DNA from: Paenibacillus sp. SYP-B3998 | GTDB taxonomy: Bacteria; Bacillota; Bacilli; Paenibacillales; NBRC-103111 | Length of the DNA stretch: 64,000 nt | Reading direction: 5' to 3' | NCBI RefSeq assembly: GCF_010820665.1 | Contig: NZ_JAAIKC010000002.1 | Coordinates: 310,001-374,000, forward strand | Shown here: in pieces, positions 51,940 to 60,395 of the stretch | Layout of the letters: each line of letters begins with the position of its first letter | Position numbering within the stretch: position 1 is the first letter of the stretch | Notes under the pieces: generated by a model | What the model saw: only the letters and a program-made list of their open reading frames with translations | The model's database searches: none | Told to the model about the DNA's origin: nothing | Translations under genes and position numbers: made by a program

Positions 51940-54159
51940 TTACCTATTAAGACTTGTTTCTAGCAGCAATCGTACAAGAATGGCATCTCCACTCGCAGAT
52001 ACTTTCACTTCTGCATACTTTGCATTCCTTTCATAGTCATGGCCTGTTCCCTCTGGGATGAAATACGTTTCGATGCCGTATTCTACACTGTTCATGCCTC
52101 GGAGCGATCCATTCAAACGAATTTCCCCAGGACCAAGCGCTTCTCCTTTTGTATACATGCGGCGGAATTCAAAGACATCGGTAGAGGCTTTTGGAGCGAG
52201 AACAACGGTAATTTTTTTATTGGAAAAAGAGCGATCACTCCATTTTTTTCGTGGCTCTGGTTCAGAAATCGCATATCGCAAACGCACATAATCTCCCTGC
52301 ATCATGGAACGAGGATCCAGTGGCTCAAGTTGAAGCTTGATCAGCTGCCCATGCGCGAGCAACCACTCACTTTTCCCTATTTGCAAAGACATCGCAATGA
52401 TTTGAAGCAGTACGAGTACCATAATTAACAAACGGTTGCTTTTAACCCTACGCGAGGCTTCTTCCGAATCCTCCATTTCAGGTTGCCCCTTTCGCCTTTC
52501 ATACCAAAAAGTAAGGGCCAAGATAAGAGCACCAATGATCGCAAAGCTTAAAGATTTATGAAGGAGCTTCCAGGCCAGATCATAATATTTGCACACGAGA
52601 AAAGCGACCCAAAACCCAAGCCCCCAACGATATATCCAAGTCACTTGTCGTTGTTTACTGATAATTAGCACCAAGACGATTGTGATAAAGAAAAGTACGT
52701 TACTGACATAATACCCTACAGCTTCGGTAATAAAGGTGAGCATGAAAAACGCAAACAGAAAAGAAGGAAAACTTGCGAGCAGAAGTGGTTTTTTTACATC
52801 CACATGCCGTATCCGCATACCAACTATAAATACAATAAGCAATAGTAAGACCAGACTTACAAACACCATTTCTGGCTCATCATACAGATGGTTCAGTAAA
52901 AGAGCCATGATCGTTTCGCCCACAAAGAAGAAAAAGATACGCTGCACCGTTCCCGAAATAAAAACAAAAGTGATCATACTTAAGGCTAGGAAAACAATTT
53001 GCATCAAAATGTTATCCATAGCCACGGCAGCTCCCACCCCTAATAAGAATCCGCTGCACATCAGTGTATATCTCACAAGACTATTCAGATTCTTCAGTGC
53101 GATCATCGTTATAATAGTAATCAATCCATAACCATATAGGAGATACGAAGGGTTTTCAATGTCTAAGACCAATATCACAAGGCCAATAATACACAGACTG
53201 CCTAGCAAAGTGCCTATGACAACGACGGATACAGTAACAACGCGAATGACCCATTTTGTAAAATCCCCATCATGCTTTACTTCAGGTATTGACTCACCTT
53301 CCGAGTTAACGATTAAGTTCCATGTACGAATGTACTGCACAAACTTCACATTAGCAGCAATTAGAATAATGACAAACAACAAACCAAACAAGAAAAACAG
53401 TTCATGATAAAATTTCACCGTAAGTTCAATAAATTTCAACGTAATCATAGCTGAAACCCAAAGCCCTGAAGAAAGTAGAAACATTTTATTTCTTGTCCTA
53501 TACGTATATGAAATAGCTGATAGCAGAACGACCACCAAAGGCAAGTTCATCACCACGCCATATTGCTCGAACACAATTGAATTCGATAGCCACAGCATGA
53601 TTGCCATACTGACTTGGAAAGAGATCCACTTTATGAAAGGAGTCTGCAGTCGTTTACGTTCAGCGAACACATACAAACAGCCATTAACAAGAGCTACTAC
53701 AAGCCAAATAACAATTACAATGCCTTCCTCATTCGGATTCCCCCCCCATTCAGGGAAATAATAAAGCATATAGGCCATATGCCCTAACAGATAAGCAAGC
53801 ACATAAAACGGCTGCCACCTCGTCAATAACGCAAGTAAAAGAGCGGGAATCATCCAGATAGCAAACAAACTGTAGCTGTCCGCATGAGAATTGTAGGTTT
53901 GCCCAATTAGCGCAATCCCTACGCCAAATGAAACACAACTTGCAAACAAGCTTAAACGGCTCAGAAAAGCGCGTCCACTTTTTCTAGATAACCACACCGA
54001 TAATCCATAGAAGCCTAGAATAAGCAGAAAAACAGGAACAAATTTCTCAGTACGATTTAACGCCTGCCAGTTTGTTGCGTAAAAATAACCAATCGCCGTT
54101 AAAAGCAAGCTCACACCCAACACATAACCTAACCCAATCGTAACCCATTTTGATTTCAT
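51940..54159 (-). CDS. Large multi-helix membrane protein with DUF2157/DUF4401 and GDYxxLxY domains
   Basis: A 739-residue protein. The first 560 residues contain about twenty hydrophobic helices in the DUF2157 (G-Q-T-Y-N-S-H-A-D-S-Y-S-L-F near residue 86) and DUF4401 pattern. After a short linker with one more helix, the C-terminal soluble domain carries the GDYVRLRY signature (near residue 625). These three modules are usually separate neighbouring genes in other bacteria and are fused here. Function unknown; membrane stress or complex assembly has been suggested for such proteins only by inference. Confidence 0.8.
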   Translation of the reverse strand: MKSKWVTIGLGYVLGVSLLLTAIGYFYATNWQALNRTEKFVPVFLLILGFYGLSVWLSRKSGRAFLSRLSLFASCVSFGVGIALIGQTYNSHADSYSLFAIWMIPALLLALLTRWQPFYVLAYLLGHMAYMLYYFPEWGGNPNEEGIVIVIWLVVALVNGCLYVFAERKRLQTPFIKWISFQVSMAIMLWLSNSIVFEQYGVVMNLPLVVVLLSAISYTYRTRNKMFLLSSGLWVSAMITLKFIELTVKFYHELFFLFGLLFVIILIAANVKFVQYIRTWNLIVNSEGESIPEVKHDGDFTKWVIRVVTVSVVVIGTLLGSLCIIGLVILVLDIENPSYLLYGYGLITIITMIALKNLNSLVRYTLMCSGFLLGVGAAVAMDNILMQIVFLALSMITFVFISGTVQRIFFFFVGETIMALLLNHLYDEPEMVFVSLVLLLLIVFIVGMRIRHVDVKKPLLLASFPSFLFAFFMLTFITEAVGYYVSNVLFFITIVLVLIISKQRQVTWIYRWGLGFWVAFLVCKYYDLAWKLLHKSLSFAIIGALILALTFWYERRKGQPEMEDSEEASRRVKSNRLLIMVLVLLQIIAMSLQIGKSEWLLAHGQLIKLQLEPLDPRSMMQGDYVRLRYAISEPEPRKKWSDRSFSNKKITVVLAPKASTDVFEFRRMYTKGEALGPGEIRLNGSLRGMNSVEYGIETYFIPEGTGHDYERNAKYAEVKVSASGDAILVRLLLETSLNR

Positions 54160-54320
54160 CTTCGGTGTCCTCCCCTGCCTGACTTACTTCTTCATCTTAC
54201 ATCATGGACAATAATTGAAAAGTACTATGTATCTCTAGTACCAAGTATTAACCCATTCTAGTTTAACTGAATCCATATGCTTGCTGATACGTATACACCT
54301 GGAAAGGAGTTGTATTTCAG

Positions 54321-55172
54321 ATGATGTTTGATCCTATCGTGCAGCGCCAGCCAGAAACGAGAGAGGAGCTGCAAACAGCGCTGCGACAGATTGAAGCGTG
54401 GGAAAATGATCAGAAAGACCTGTGGTTTTGGGAGAAAATCGGACGAATTCCTTTTCTGTTATTGGACCGAATCACCCCTAAATTTTTACACAAAAAAGTG
54501 GAAGAAGCGTTGAATGAACTTGGCAATTACATGCAGGCCGGCGGCCGCTATTTAATTTCTGAAAAGGGAACACTGAAAAAAATTGCAACTCATGCTGTGC
54601 GGGGCGAGGCCACGGTGTTAAATAAGAGCGAGCTAACCATTGAAGAGGTGCGTTCATTACCGCTTAACGTCCTCGACGAGACAGCTCAAGAGATTATTGA
54701 AAGCAGTACGAAGATTGCGACTCTACAAGGCGCCACGACAGGCATTGGCGGTATCCTCACGCTTGCCATCGACATACCGGCCATACTTGGCCTTTCGTTA
54801 AAGGTCATTCAAGAGATCGCCATCTGTTATGGCTATGATCCCAAAGATAGACAGGAACGCATTTTCTCCATCAAATGCTTGCAATTCTCTTCCTCGGATA
54901 TCGTTGGTAAGAAAGCGATTCTTGAAGAGCTTGCAGACTATTCTTCTGACAAGGAGCAGACGCAAATGATTTCCCAGCTCCAAGGCTGGCGCGAGGTATT
55001 CACTACTTATCGCGATAATTGGGGCTGGAAAAAGCTATTCCAGCTCATACCCATTGTCGGCATTGTTTTTGGCGCATGGATTAACCGGGGGACGCTGCAG
55101 GATGTCGGTGAAGCAGCCCGAATGCTTTATCGCAAGCGACGAATTTTGGAACGACTGAACAGCTTAAACTAA
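54321..55172 (+). CDS. EcsC-family protein
   Basis: A 283-residue protein of the EcsC family. The family core is visible: a central hydrophobic A-T-T-G-I-G-G-I-L-T-L-A-I-D-I-P segment, and the C-terminal I-P-I-V-G-I-V-F-G-A-W-I-N hairpin. It is probably membrane-associated. EcsC was named after a Bacillus locus with the EcsAB transporter, but that transporter is not here and the molecular function is unknown. AAGGAG lies 11 bases before the ATG. Confidence 0.83.
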   Translation: MMFDPIVQRQPETREELQTALRQIEAWENDQKDLWFWEKIGRIPFLLLDRITPKFLHKKVEEALNELGNYMQAGGRYLISEKGTLKKIATHAVRGEATVLNKSELTIEEVRSLPLNVLDETAQEIIESSTKIATLQGATTGIGGILTLAIDIPAILGLSLKVIQEIAICYGYDPKDRQERIFSIKCLQFSSSDIVGKKAILEELADYSSDKEQTQMISQLQGWREVFTTYRDNWGWKKLFQLIPIVGIVFGAWINRGTLQDVGEAARMLYRKRRILERLNSLN

Positions 55173-55297
55173 AGTAAAATAACAGGCTTCTGAAAGCTCC
55201 CACATTCTATACGGAAAATAAAATGGATATAAAGCACGCATCCGTTATAATGAAATAATGAACCATTTTAATTAATAGCGAATAAGGGAGCATGGCA

Positions 55298-55504
55298 ATG
55301 GATTTCAAATTAGATCGAATTGAAAATAAAATCGAGTTTTTTCAAGCTTATGATCTTCAAACTTTGGAGAAAAAGATTGATGACCAAATTGACAATAACA
55401 AAGCGTTATTGCTAGATGTGTTCGCCATCCAGCATCATGTCGTATTCGACCCTAATGCGGGAAAAATGCTTTATAGTGCTGTCGTCCATTTCAAGGTAAA
55501 ATAA
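55298..55504 (+). CDS. DUF2536-like small protein (YrzA-type)
   Basis: A 68-residue protein starting M-D-F-K-L-D-R-I-E-N-K-I-E-F-F and ending L-Y-S-A-V-V-H-F-K, which fits the DUF2536 family of Bacillales. The start was chosen at 55298 (GGGAG 7 bases upstream); ATG 55292 sits inside that site. Function unknown. Terminator directly after. Confidence 0.65.
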   Translation: MDFKLDRIENKIEFFQAYDLQTLEKKIDDQIDNNKALLLDVFAIQHHVVFDPNAGKMLYSAVVHFKVK

Positions 55505-55544
55505 AAAACCGTAGTCTTGGAAACATCCAAGACTGCGGTTTTTT
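55503..55544. terminator. Bidirectional terminator
   Basis: AAAACCGTAGTCTTGG pairs with CCAAGACTGCGGTTTT around AAACAT with one G-T pair, with T-runs on both sides. It separates the convergent genes ending at 55504 and 55558. Confidence 0.92.
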
Positions 55545-55557
55545 GTCCGACTATAGC

Positions 55558-55797
55558 TTACGAGCTAAGCGGAAGGCCATGCTTCTCAAACAGATTAACC
55601 ATAATAGCCCTCGCTTCCGCTTCATCTGGGCCATGAATCTCAAGGTGGTACACTTGATTACTGAAAAGTGTGATACTTAAGCCAAGAATACTTTTCACAT
55701 CGATGAATCGGTTGCCAACTTTCATTACAATGCTCGATTTGAATTGGTTTGCCGCCTGATTAATTTCTACAATAGCCTTTGTTTCTAAACCGCCCAT
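55558..55797 (-). CDS. HPr-like protein lacking the active-site histidine region
   Basis: A 79-residue protein that aligns with HPr/Crh from helix 1 on: E-I-N-Q-A-A-N-Q-F, then V-K-S-I-L-G-L-S, where the Ser after Lys matches regulatory Ser46, and G-P-D-E-A-E-A-R near the end. The first strand and the G-[IL]-x-A-R-P active loop with His15 are missing. Since GGAGGG lies just 5 bases before the ATG, the short N-terminus is real. It cannot work as a phosphotransferase. It may be a regulator phosphorylated on Ser, as Crh is. Confidence 0.65.
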   Translation of the reverse strand: MGGLETKAIVEINQAANQFKSSIVMKVGNRFIDVKSILGLSITLFSNQVYHLEIHGPDEAEARAIMVNLFEKHGLPLSS

Positions 55798-55823
55798 ATG
55801 ATCCCTCCGTCCTCACGATGTGT

Positions 55824-56513
55824 TTATGCTAGATCGACTTGATTTGTCTCTTCCTTCTGCTTCTTTTGCATCAACTTGCCAACAACGATAACAGCCGCAG
55901 CAAGCAGAATTGGCAGGGCATAATGCAGGACTGGATGAACGGATACCATACGAGCAGCAATCGCTTTATCGCTCATAATCATTTCTCCTGACGTATAACC
56001 GAGCAAGCCAACCCCAAGCACAACGATGATTGGAAAACGGTTCATAAGCGTCATCAACAGCTTACTACCCCAGATAATTAATGGAATACTAATGGCTAGT
56101 CCGATAATAATGAGCATCATTTGTCCGTTAGCTGCACCAGCCACGGCAAGTACGTTGTCCAGACTCATGACTAGATCGGCGATAAGAATGGTTTTGATAG
56201 CTGTCCCCAGATGTTGGCTAGAAGCAAGCTTCTCTTCCTGCTCCTCGTTTTTCATCAATTTCAGGGCAATCCAGATCAATAACAAGCCACCGATGACTTG
56301 GACGAACGGAATTTGGAGCATCCATACCGCCACAAAGGTTAATATAACTCTTAGTGCGATAGCACCAAAACTACCGAAGAAGATTGCTTTCTTCTGTTGA
56401 TCGACCGGCAAATTGCGGCAAGCTAAAGCGATTACGATTGCATTATCACCACTTAATACGATGTTAATAACAATAATTTTTAACAGTCCTAAAAGCAGCC
56501 ACTCCAGATCCAT
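55824..56513 (-). CDS. TerC-family membrane protein (YjbE-like)
   Basis: A 229-residue protein with seven helices. The two repeat motifs N-I-V-L-S-G-D-N-A (near 17-25) and L-V-M-S-L-D-N-V-L-A (near 110) carry the conserved metal-binding Asp-Asn pairs. Relatives export manganese and help load metal onto secreted proteins. No yybP-ykoY manganese riboswitch was found upstream; the region before it holds a malic enzyme relic instead. The start was set at 56513 (AGGA 5 bases upstream). Confidence 0.86.
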   Translation of the reverse strand: MDLEWLLLGLLKIIVINIVLSGDNAIVIALACRNLPVDQQKKAIFFGSFGAIALRVILTFVAVWMLQIPFVQVIGGLLLIWIALKLMKNEEQEEKLASSQHLGTAIKTILIADLVMSLDNVLAVAGAANGQMMLIIIGLAISIPLIIWGSKLLMTLMNRFPIIVVLGVGLLGYTSGEMIMSDKAIAARMVSVHPVLHYALPILLAAAVIVVGKLMQKKQKEETNQVDLA

Positions 56514-56632
56514 ACTCTTCCTACCTTCCACTCTCTTTATTCTCTTGCTGATTTGGTAATGAGCAGCGTTCCCCAACGATCGAAATTCCGTGGAATAATT
56601 CGTGCGATGCTTGGAATCCTATACAGCTTGTT

Positions 56633-56945
56633 TCATTCATGAGCAGTTACGACAGAAGCGATTGCTGCAGAAACCGCAAGCTTCACTTTCTCATTGATCA
56701 TAGACCCCCGCAGTCCAAGGCTGCTCGAAATATACCTGGAAAGCATAACACATAATTGATCGGATTAGAAAAGTCCGATTTTTCAGTCGCAACACGCCTG
56801 CTATATCATCAATTCATCAGGATGAATTGATGGTATCGGATTAGCCCTCACGAAAATAATCGGTCGTGCAGCCGTTATCTCTACGCAGCCTGGTTCAGCA
56901 CGCCTCCAGTGGACAAACCGATGAAAACCTCAACACCAGTTCTAG
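56633..56945 (-). pseudogene. Decayed malic enzyme gene (C-terminal remnants)
   Basis: In order on the minus strand, in shifting frames: G-V-E-V-F-I-G-L-S-T-G-G-V-L, then A-R-P-I-I-F-V-R-A-N-P-I-P, then K-S-D-F-S-N-P-I-N-Y-V-L-C-F-P-G-I-F-R-A-A-L-D, and finally M-I-N-E-K-V-K-L-A-V-S-A-A-I-A-S-V-V. These match the C-terminal half of NAD-type malic enzymes (V-F-I-G-x-S; N-P-x-P-E; D-F-x-N-Q-I-N-N-V-L-A-F-P-G-x-F-R). Frameshifts, stops and a gap show that it is non-functional. It lies downstream of tctA in the same direction, as if it was once the last gene of that operon. Confidence 0.75.
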
Positions 56946-57033
56946 TAAAGGAAACCCCTAATTAGGTTGGAAAGCAACTGATCATAATCAGGGCTTGACC
57001 CATTCTAACAGGGGTTTCGTTTGTCCAAATGGA

Positions 57034-58560
57034 TTATCCTTCTTCGTTCACAAGGACATTTTTACCTCTCATTTTCAAAACTAAGGGGATCGTCAGCCAC
57101 AGGACGCCAATAATCAAAAATGCGAGCGATACCGGCTTTTGCAAGAAAATCATGAAATCTCCATTGGAAATCGTAAGCGCTCTGCGCATGTTATTTTCCA
57201 TCATCGGCCCGAGGATAAGACCTAGCACCAGCGGCGCCAACGGATAATCGTTCTTGGACAAGAAGTAACCGACCAGACCACAGCCCATAACGAGCAGCAA
57301 GTCAAATGTCGAGTATTGAACTGCATATACACCGAATACAGAAAAGACAACGATTAGTGGAATTAAATATTTTGTAGGTGTTTCTATGACTTTAGCGAAC
57401 ACTTTAACCAGCGGCATATTAAGAATAAGCAGCATCAAATTACCAACAAACATACTAGCAATAACGCCCCAGGCAAGCTGTGGGTGATCTTGGAATAGCA
57501 AGGGACCCGGCTGCACGTTGTACATAATAAAAGCGCCCATCAGAATCGCTGTCGTACCAGATGATGGGATACCCAACGTCAACAGTGGAATCATTGCTCC
57601 GCCAGAAGCCGCGTTATTAGCAGCTTCTGGCGAGGCTACGCCCTCAATCGCTCCTTTGCCAAACTTCTCTGGGTTTTTACTGATTTTTTTCTCTACAATA
57701 TAGGCGAAAAAAGAAGCCAGAATCGCGCCTGCTCCAGGCAGCAGACCAATGAAGAAACCAAGCACCGAGCCGCGTGCGATCGGAGCGGCGCTGTCTTTCA
57801 AATCCTGTTTGGTTGGCAGAATCCGATTGATTTTGGCCATCTCTCCGTCATTGCCTTCTCGTTGGAGAATCGTCTTGAACACTTCACCGACTGCGAAAGT
57901 ACCAACAGCAACGGTTAGGAACTCCAGACCTTGATATAATTCAGGAATATTGAACGTAAAGCGCTCCACGCCAGATACGCTATCTATCCCGATTGTTGCG
58001 AGCAGAAGGCCGAACGCGGTCATCATTAACGCTTTCACCATGGATTTGCCAGCAAGACCGCTGATAGCAAGCAAACCAAGCACCATGAGAGAAAAGTATT
58101 CGGCAGGGCCGAACTTAATCGCTACAGCAGATAAAGGACGCGCCAAGAAAATGAGGCCGATTAACGAAATGATGCCTGCCGCGAACGAACCGATCGCTGA
58201 GATCGCAAGCGCTGCGCCTGCTCTGCCCTGTTTGGCCATTTGATAACCGTCAAGTGTTGTAACGACAGATGAAGATTCGCCTGGCGTGTTCAGCAGGATA
58301 GACGTGGTCGATCCTCCGTACATCGCTCCGTAATATACCCCCGCAAGCAGGATGATGGAGCTCGTCGCTGCTTCCTCAGGCCCTAATCCTGCGGTCATCG
58401 TCGCTGTTATTGGAATTAGCAGCGCAACACCGCTCATCGGCCCGATTCCCGGAAGCACGCCTACAACGGTGCCAATTAAAACACCCAAGAAAACAAACAC
58501 GACATTGTGCCACTGCATAGCAGTGCCTAGACCATGAAGTACATAGTCAACTGTACTCAT
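57034..58560 (-). CDS. tctA: TctA, large permease of a tripartite tricarboxylate transporter
   Basis: A 508-residue membrane protein with about twelve helices. The hallmark sequences are visible: G-V-L-P-G-I-G-P-M-S-G near residue 35, G-G-S-T-T-S-I-L-L-N-T-P-G, and L-L-P-G-A-G-A-I-L-A-S-F. With TctB and the TctC receptor it takes up citrate or a similar carboxylate using an ion gradient. Last intact gene of the tctCBA operon. Confidence 0.93.
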   Translation of the reverse strand: MSTVDYVLHGLGTAMQWHNVVFVFLGVLIGTVVGVLPGIGPMSGVALLIPITATMTAGLGPEEAATSSIILLAGVYYGAMYGGSTTSILLNTPGESSSVVTTLDGYQMAKQGRAGAALAISAIGSFAAGIISLIGLIFLARPLSAVAIKFGPAEYFSLMVLGLLAISGLAGKSMVKALMMTAFGLLLATIGIDSVSGVERFTFNIPELYQGLEFLTVAVGTFAVGEVFKTILQREGNDGEMAKINRILPTKQDLKDSAAPIARGSVLGFFIGLLPGAGAILASFFAYIVEKKISKNPEKFGKGAIEGVASPEAANNAASGGAMIPLLTLGIPSSGTTAILMGAFIMYNVQPGPLLFQDHPQLAWGVIASMFVGNLMLLILNMPLVKVFAKVIETPTKYLIPLIVVFSVFGVYAVQYSTFDLLLVMGCGLVGYFLSKNDYPLAPLVLGLILGPMMENNMRRALTISNGDFMIFLQKPVSLAFLIIGVLWLTIPLVLKMRGKNVLVNEEG

Positions 58561-58612
58561 CTTATATTCCCCCTATAAAGTTGCTCCCGCGAACGTTCTT
58601 CGTAAGCTAGGT

Positions 58613-59071
58613 TTAGAAGCCTAACCAAGCTGGGAACCCAGGAAGTGAACCATCCAGCAAGTTGACATACAGATAATAGACCCCATAAGAAAAGCCAGCT
58701 GCGATGAGCAATGAAACCCACACCCTGCCTCTTTGCATCGTTTGAAACCCGATCATTAAGAAGAGAAACGTTGTGATGACGAAGCCGACATCTTCCAAAA
58801 AATAAGCATATAAAACTGCAGAGATGAAAATAATGCCAAATCTTTTGTAATCCAAGTTTTCTTTACGCTTTTCCGCTTGCTGCTTACGAAACGTTTCATA
58901 GATAAGGCGTACGCTCAATAATGCCAAAATCGCGCCCAGAACCATTGGGAATATGTTGGCGCCTACATTACTGCCATAAGCACTTGTTGAAATACTTCTG
59001 GAGCCAATAACAAATGCTAGACCAATAGCGAAAAAAGCAATTCCGGAGTAACGATCAAATGCCGTATTCAT
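58613..59071 (-). CDS. tctB: TctB, small permease of the tricarboxylate transporter
   Basis: A 152-residue protein with four hydrophobic helices and the usual short, variable TctB sequence. It is placed between tctC (30 bases) and tctA (52 bases), the standard order. It has no separately known catalytic role; it helps form the membrane complex with TctA. Confidence 0.88.
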   Translation of the reverse strand: MNTAFDRYSGIAFFAIGLAFVIGSRSISTSAYGSNVGANIFPMVLGAILALLSVRLIYETFRKQQAEKRKENLDYKRFGIIFISAVLYAYFLEDVGFVITTFLFLMIGFQTMQRGRVWVSLLIAAGFSYGVYYLYVNLLDGSLPGFPAWLGF

Positions 59072-59101
59072 CTCTCTGCCCCTCCTACCTTAAAGCGGTT
59101 C

Positions 59102-60169
59102 TTATTTTTGCATGCCAAGCGCAGTCAGGATATCTTTTAATTGCGTTTCTTGCTGGCCAAGGAAATCTTTAAATGCGTCAGCCTTCTTATAATCCGTTTC
59201 CCAATTGTTCGCTTGCAATTCTTTTTTCCAAGCGTCAGACTGAACCATTTTGCTAATTGTGTCTTCCCAGTATTTCTTAGCATCGGCGCTCATGTTCTTA
59301 GGTCCGAAGAACCCGCGCCAGATTAAGAATTCAGCATCAACGCCTTGTTCCTTCATCGTTGGCACATCTTTCATGCTTCCGCCAAGTCGTGTCGGAGCCG
59401 CTACGGCTAGTACGCGAATTTTACCGGCTTTCACGTATTGGTCTAATGAGGACGCATCCGTCCCGAGCACATCGGCATTCCCGCCAAGTAATGCAGTTAC
59501 CGCTTCCCCACCTCCATCGTAGGACACATATTTGACCTTTTTCGGATCAATGCCGTACTTAAAGGCTGGCAAAATGGAAACAAGATGATCCATGGAGCCC
59601 GGAGCAGAGCCGCCCGCAACTGTTAATTTTGTTGGATCTGCTTTCATATCATCAAGCAGCGATTTCAAGTCTTTATATTTGGAATTAGCCGCTACGGCAA
59701 CTGCGCCATAATCTTTTGTCAATTGGGCAAGTGGCGTTGTATCGTTGTAGCCGTAAGGGGTATTGCCCTCTTTTTTCAAATGATTAATAAGAATTGGCGG
59801 TGAGCTGACAAACAGTTTGTAGTTGTCCTTCACATCTTTGGTCGCGTATTCCGCCAAGAACACCGCGCCACCTCCGCCTGGTTTGTTTTCAACGGACACC
59901 GGCTTATCGACTGCCTTCGTCTCCGAAAGTACTTTGGCTATTGTTCGCGCAGTCATATCCCAACCACCACCCGCACCTGATGGCGCGATGATGCCGATCG
60001 CCTTCTCTGGGTATTTGGATGCCGCTTGCGTTGGGGCCGTTGATTCTTTCCCCTTCTCTGCAGTTGCGTCTGTTGGTTTATCAGTACCGCTGCCGCAAGC
60101 AGCAAGACTTACAGCCAATACACTAATCGTAGTTACTTTCCAAGAAGCTGTTAGTAGTTGTTTTATCAA
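59102..60169 (-). CDS. tctC: TctC, carboxylate-binding lipoprotein of the tricarboxylate transporter
   Basis: A 355-residue receptor lipoprotein (Bug-like). The lipobox is L-A-A-C. The mature domain has G-G-G-W-D-M-T-A-R and K-P-G-G-G-G near the start, typical of this receptor family. The start was set at TTG 60169 because GGAGGGG lies 6 bases upstream; the ATG at 60184 lies before that site. First gene of tctCBA, divergent from the CitAB-like two-component genes, with a cre-like site 48-61 bases upstream. Confidence 0.9.
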   Translation of the reverse strand: MIKQLLTASWKVTTISVLAVSLAACGSGTDKPTDATAEKGKESTAPTQAASKYPEKAIGIIAPSGAGGGWDMTARTIAKVLSETKAVDKPVSVENKPGGGGAVFLAEYATKDVKDNYKLFVSSPPILINHLKKEGNTPYGYNDTTPLAQLTKDYGAVAVAANSKYKDLKSLLDDMKADPTKLTVAGGSAPGSMDHLVSILPAFKYGIDPKKVKYVSYDGGGEAVTALLGGNADVLGTDASSLDQYVKAGKIRVLAVAAPTRLGGSMKDVPTMKEQGVDAEFLIWRGFFGPKNMSADAKKYWEDTISKMVQSDAWKKELQANNWETDYKKADAFKDFLGQQETQLKDILTALGMQK

Positions 60170-60216
60170 AATAAACCCCTCCATATGTTTGGTTTGTAAT
60201 TTTGTATGCGCTTTCT

Positions 60217-60230
60217 TTGAAGCGTTTTCA
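60217..60230. promoter_or_regulatory. cre-like site before tctC
   Basis: On the minus strand TGAAAACGCTTCAA matches 13 of 14 positions of TGWAARCGYTWNCW. It lies between tctC and the sensor kinase gene, so CcpA could repress carboxylate uptake when preferred sugars are present. Confidence 0.55.
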
Positions 60231-60298
60231 GAATATCACCTGTATATTATTTAGGGAAGTTTAACAAAATTAGTTGTAATAACTTCGTTTTGGACATT

Positions 60299-60314
60299 TT
60301 GTTCATATTGTTCA
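60299..60314. promoter_or_regulatory. Direct repeat TTGTTCA, candidate response regulator site
   Basis: Two copies of TTGTTCA, at 60299-60305 and 60308-60314, start 9 bases apart in the space between tctC and the kinase gene. Tandem half-sites of this kind are often bound by response regulators. The CitB-like regulator encoded downstream is the natural candidate, but only by position. Confidence 0.35.
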
Positions 60315-60395
60315 CGGCGACAGAGCATTTCCATCCGTCCCAATGATAACGCTTTATGATACAATACTAGCAAAAACGGGGGGCCTAACAGGGTT

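Noticed and set aside
56514-57033. yybP-ykoY manganese riboswitch before the TerC gene
   Set aside because: TerC genes often have one, but the expected conserved loops were not found. The region reads as a malic enzyme relic.
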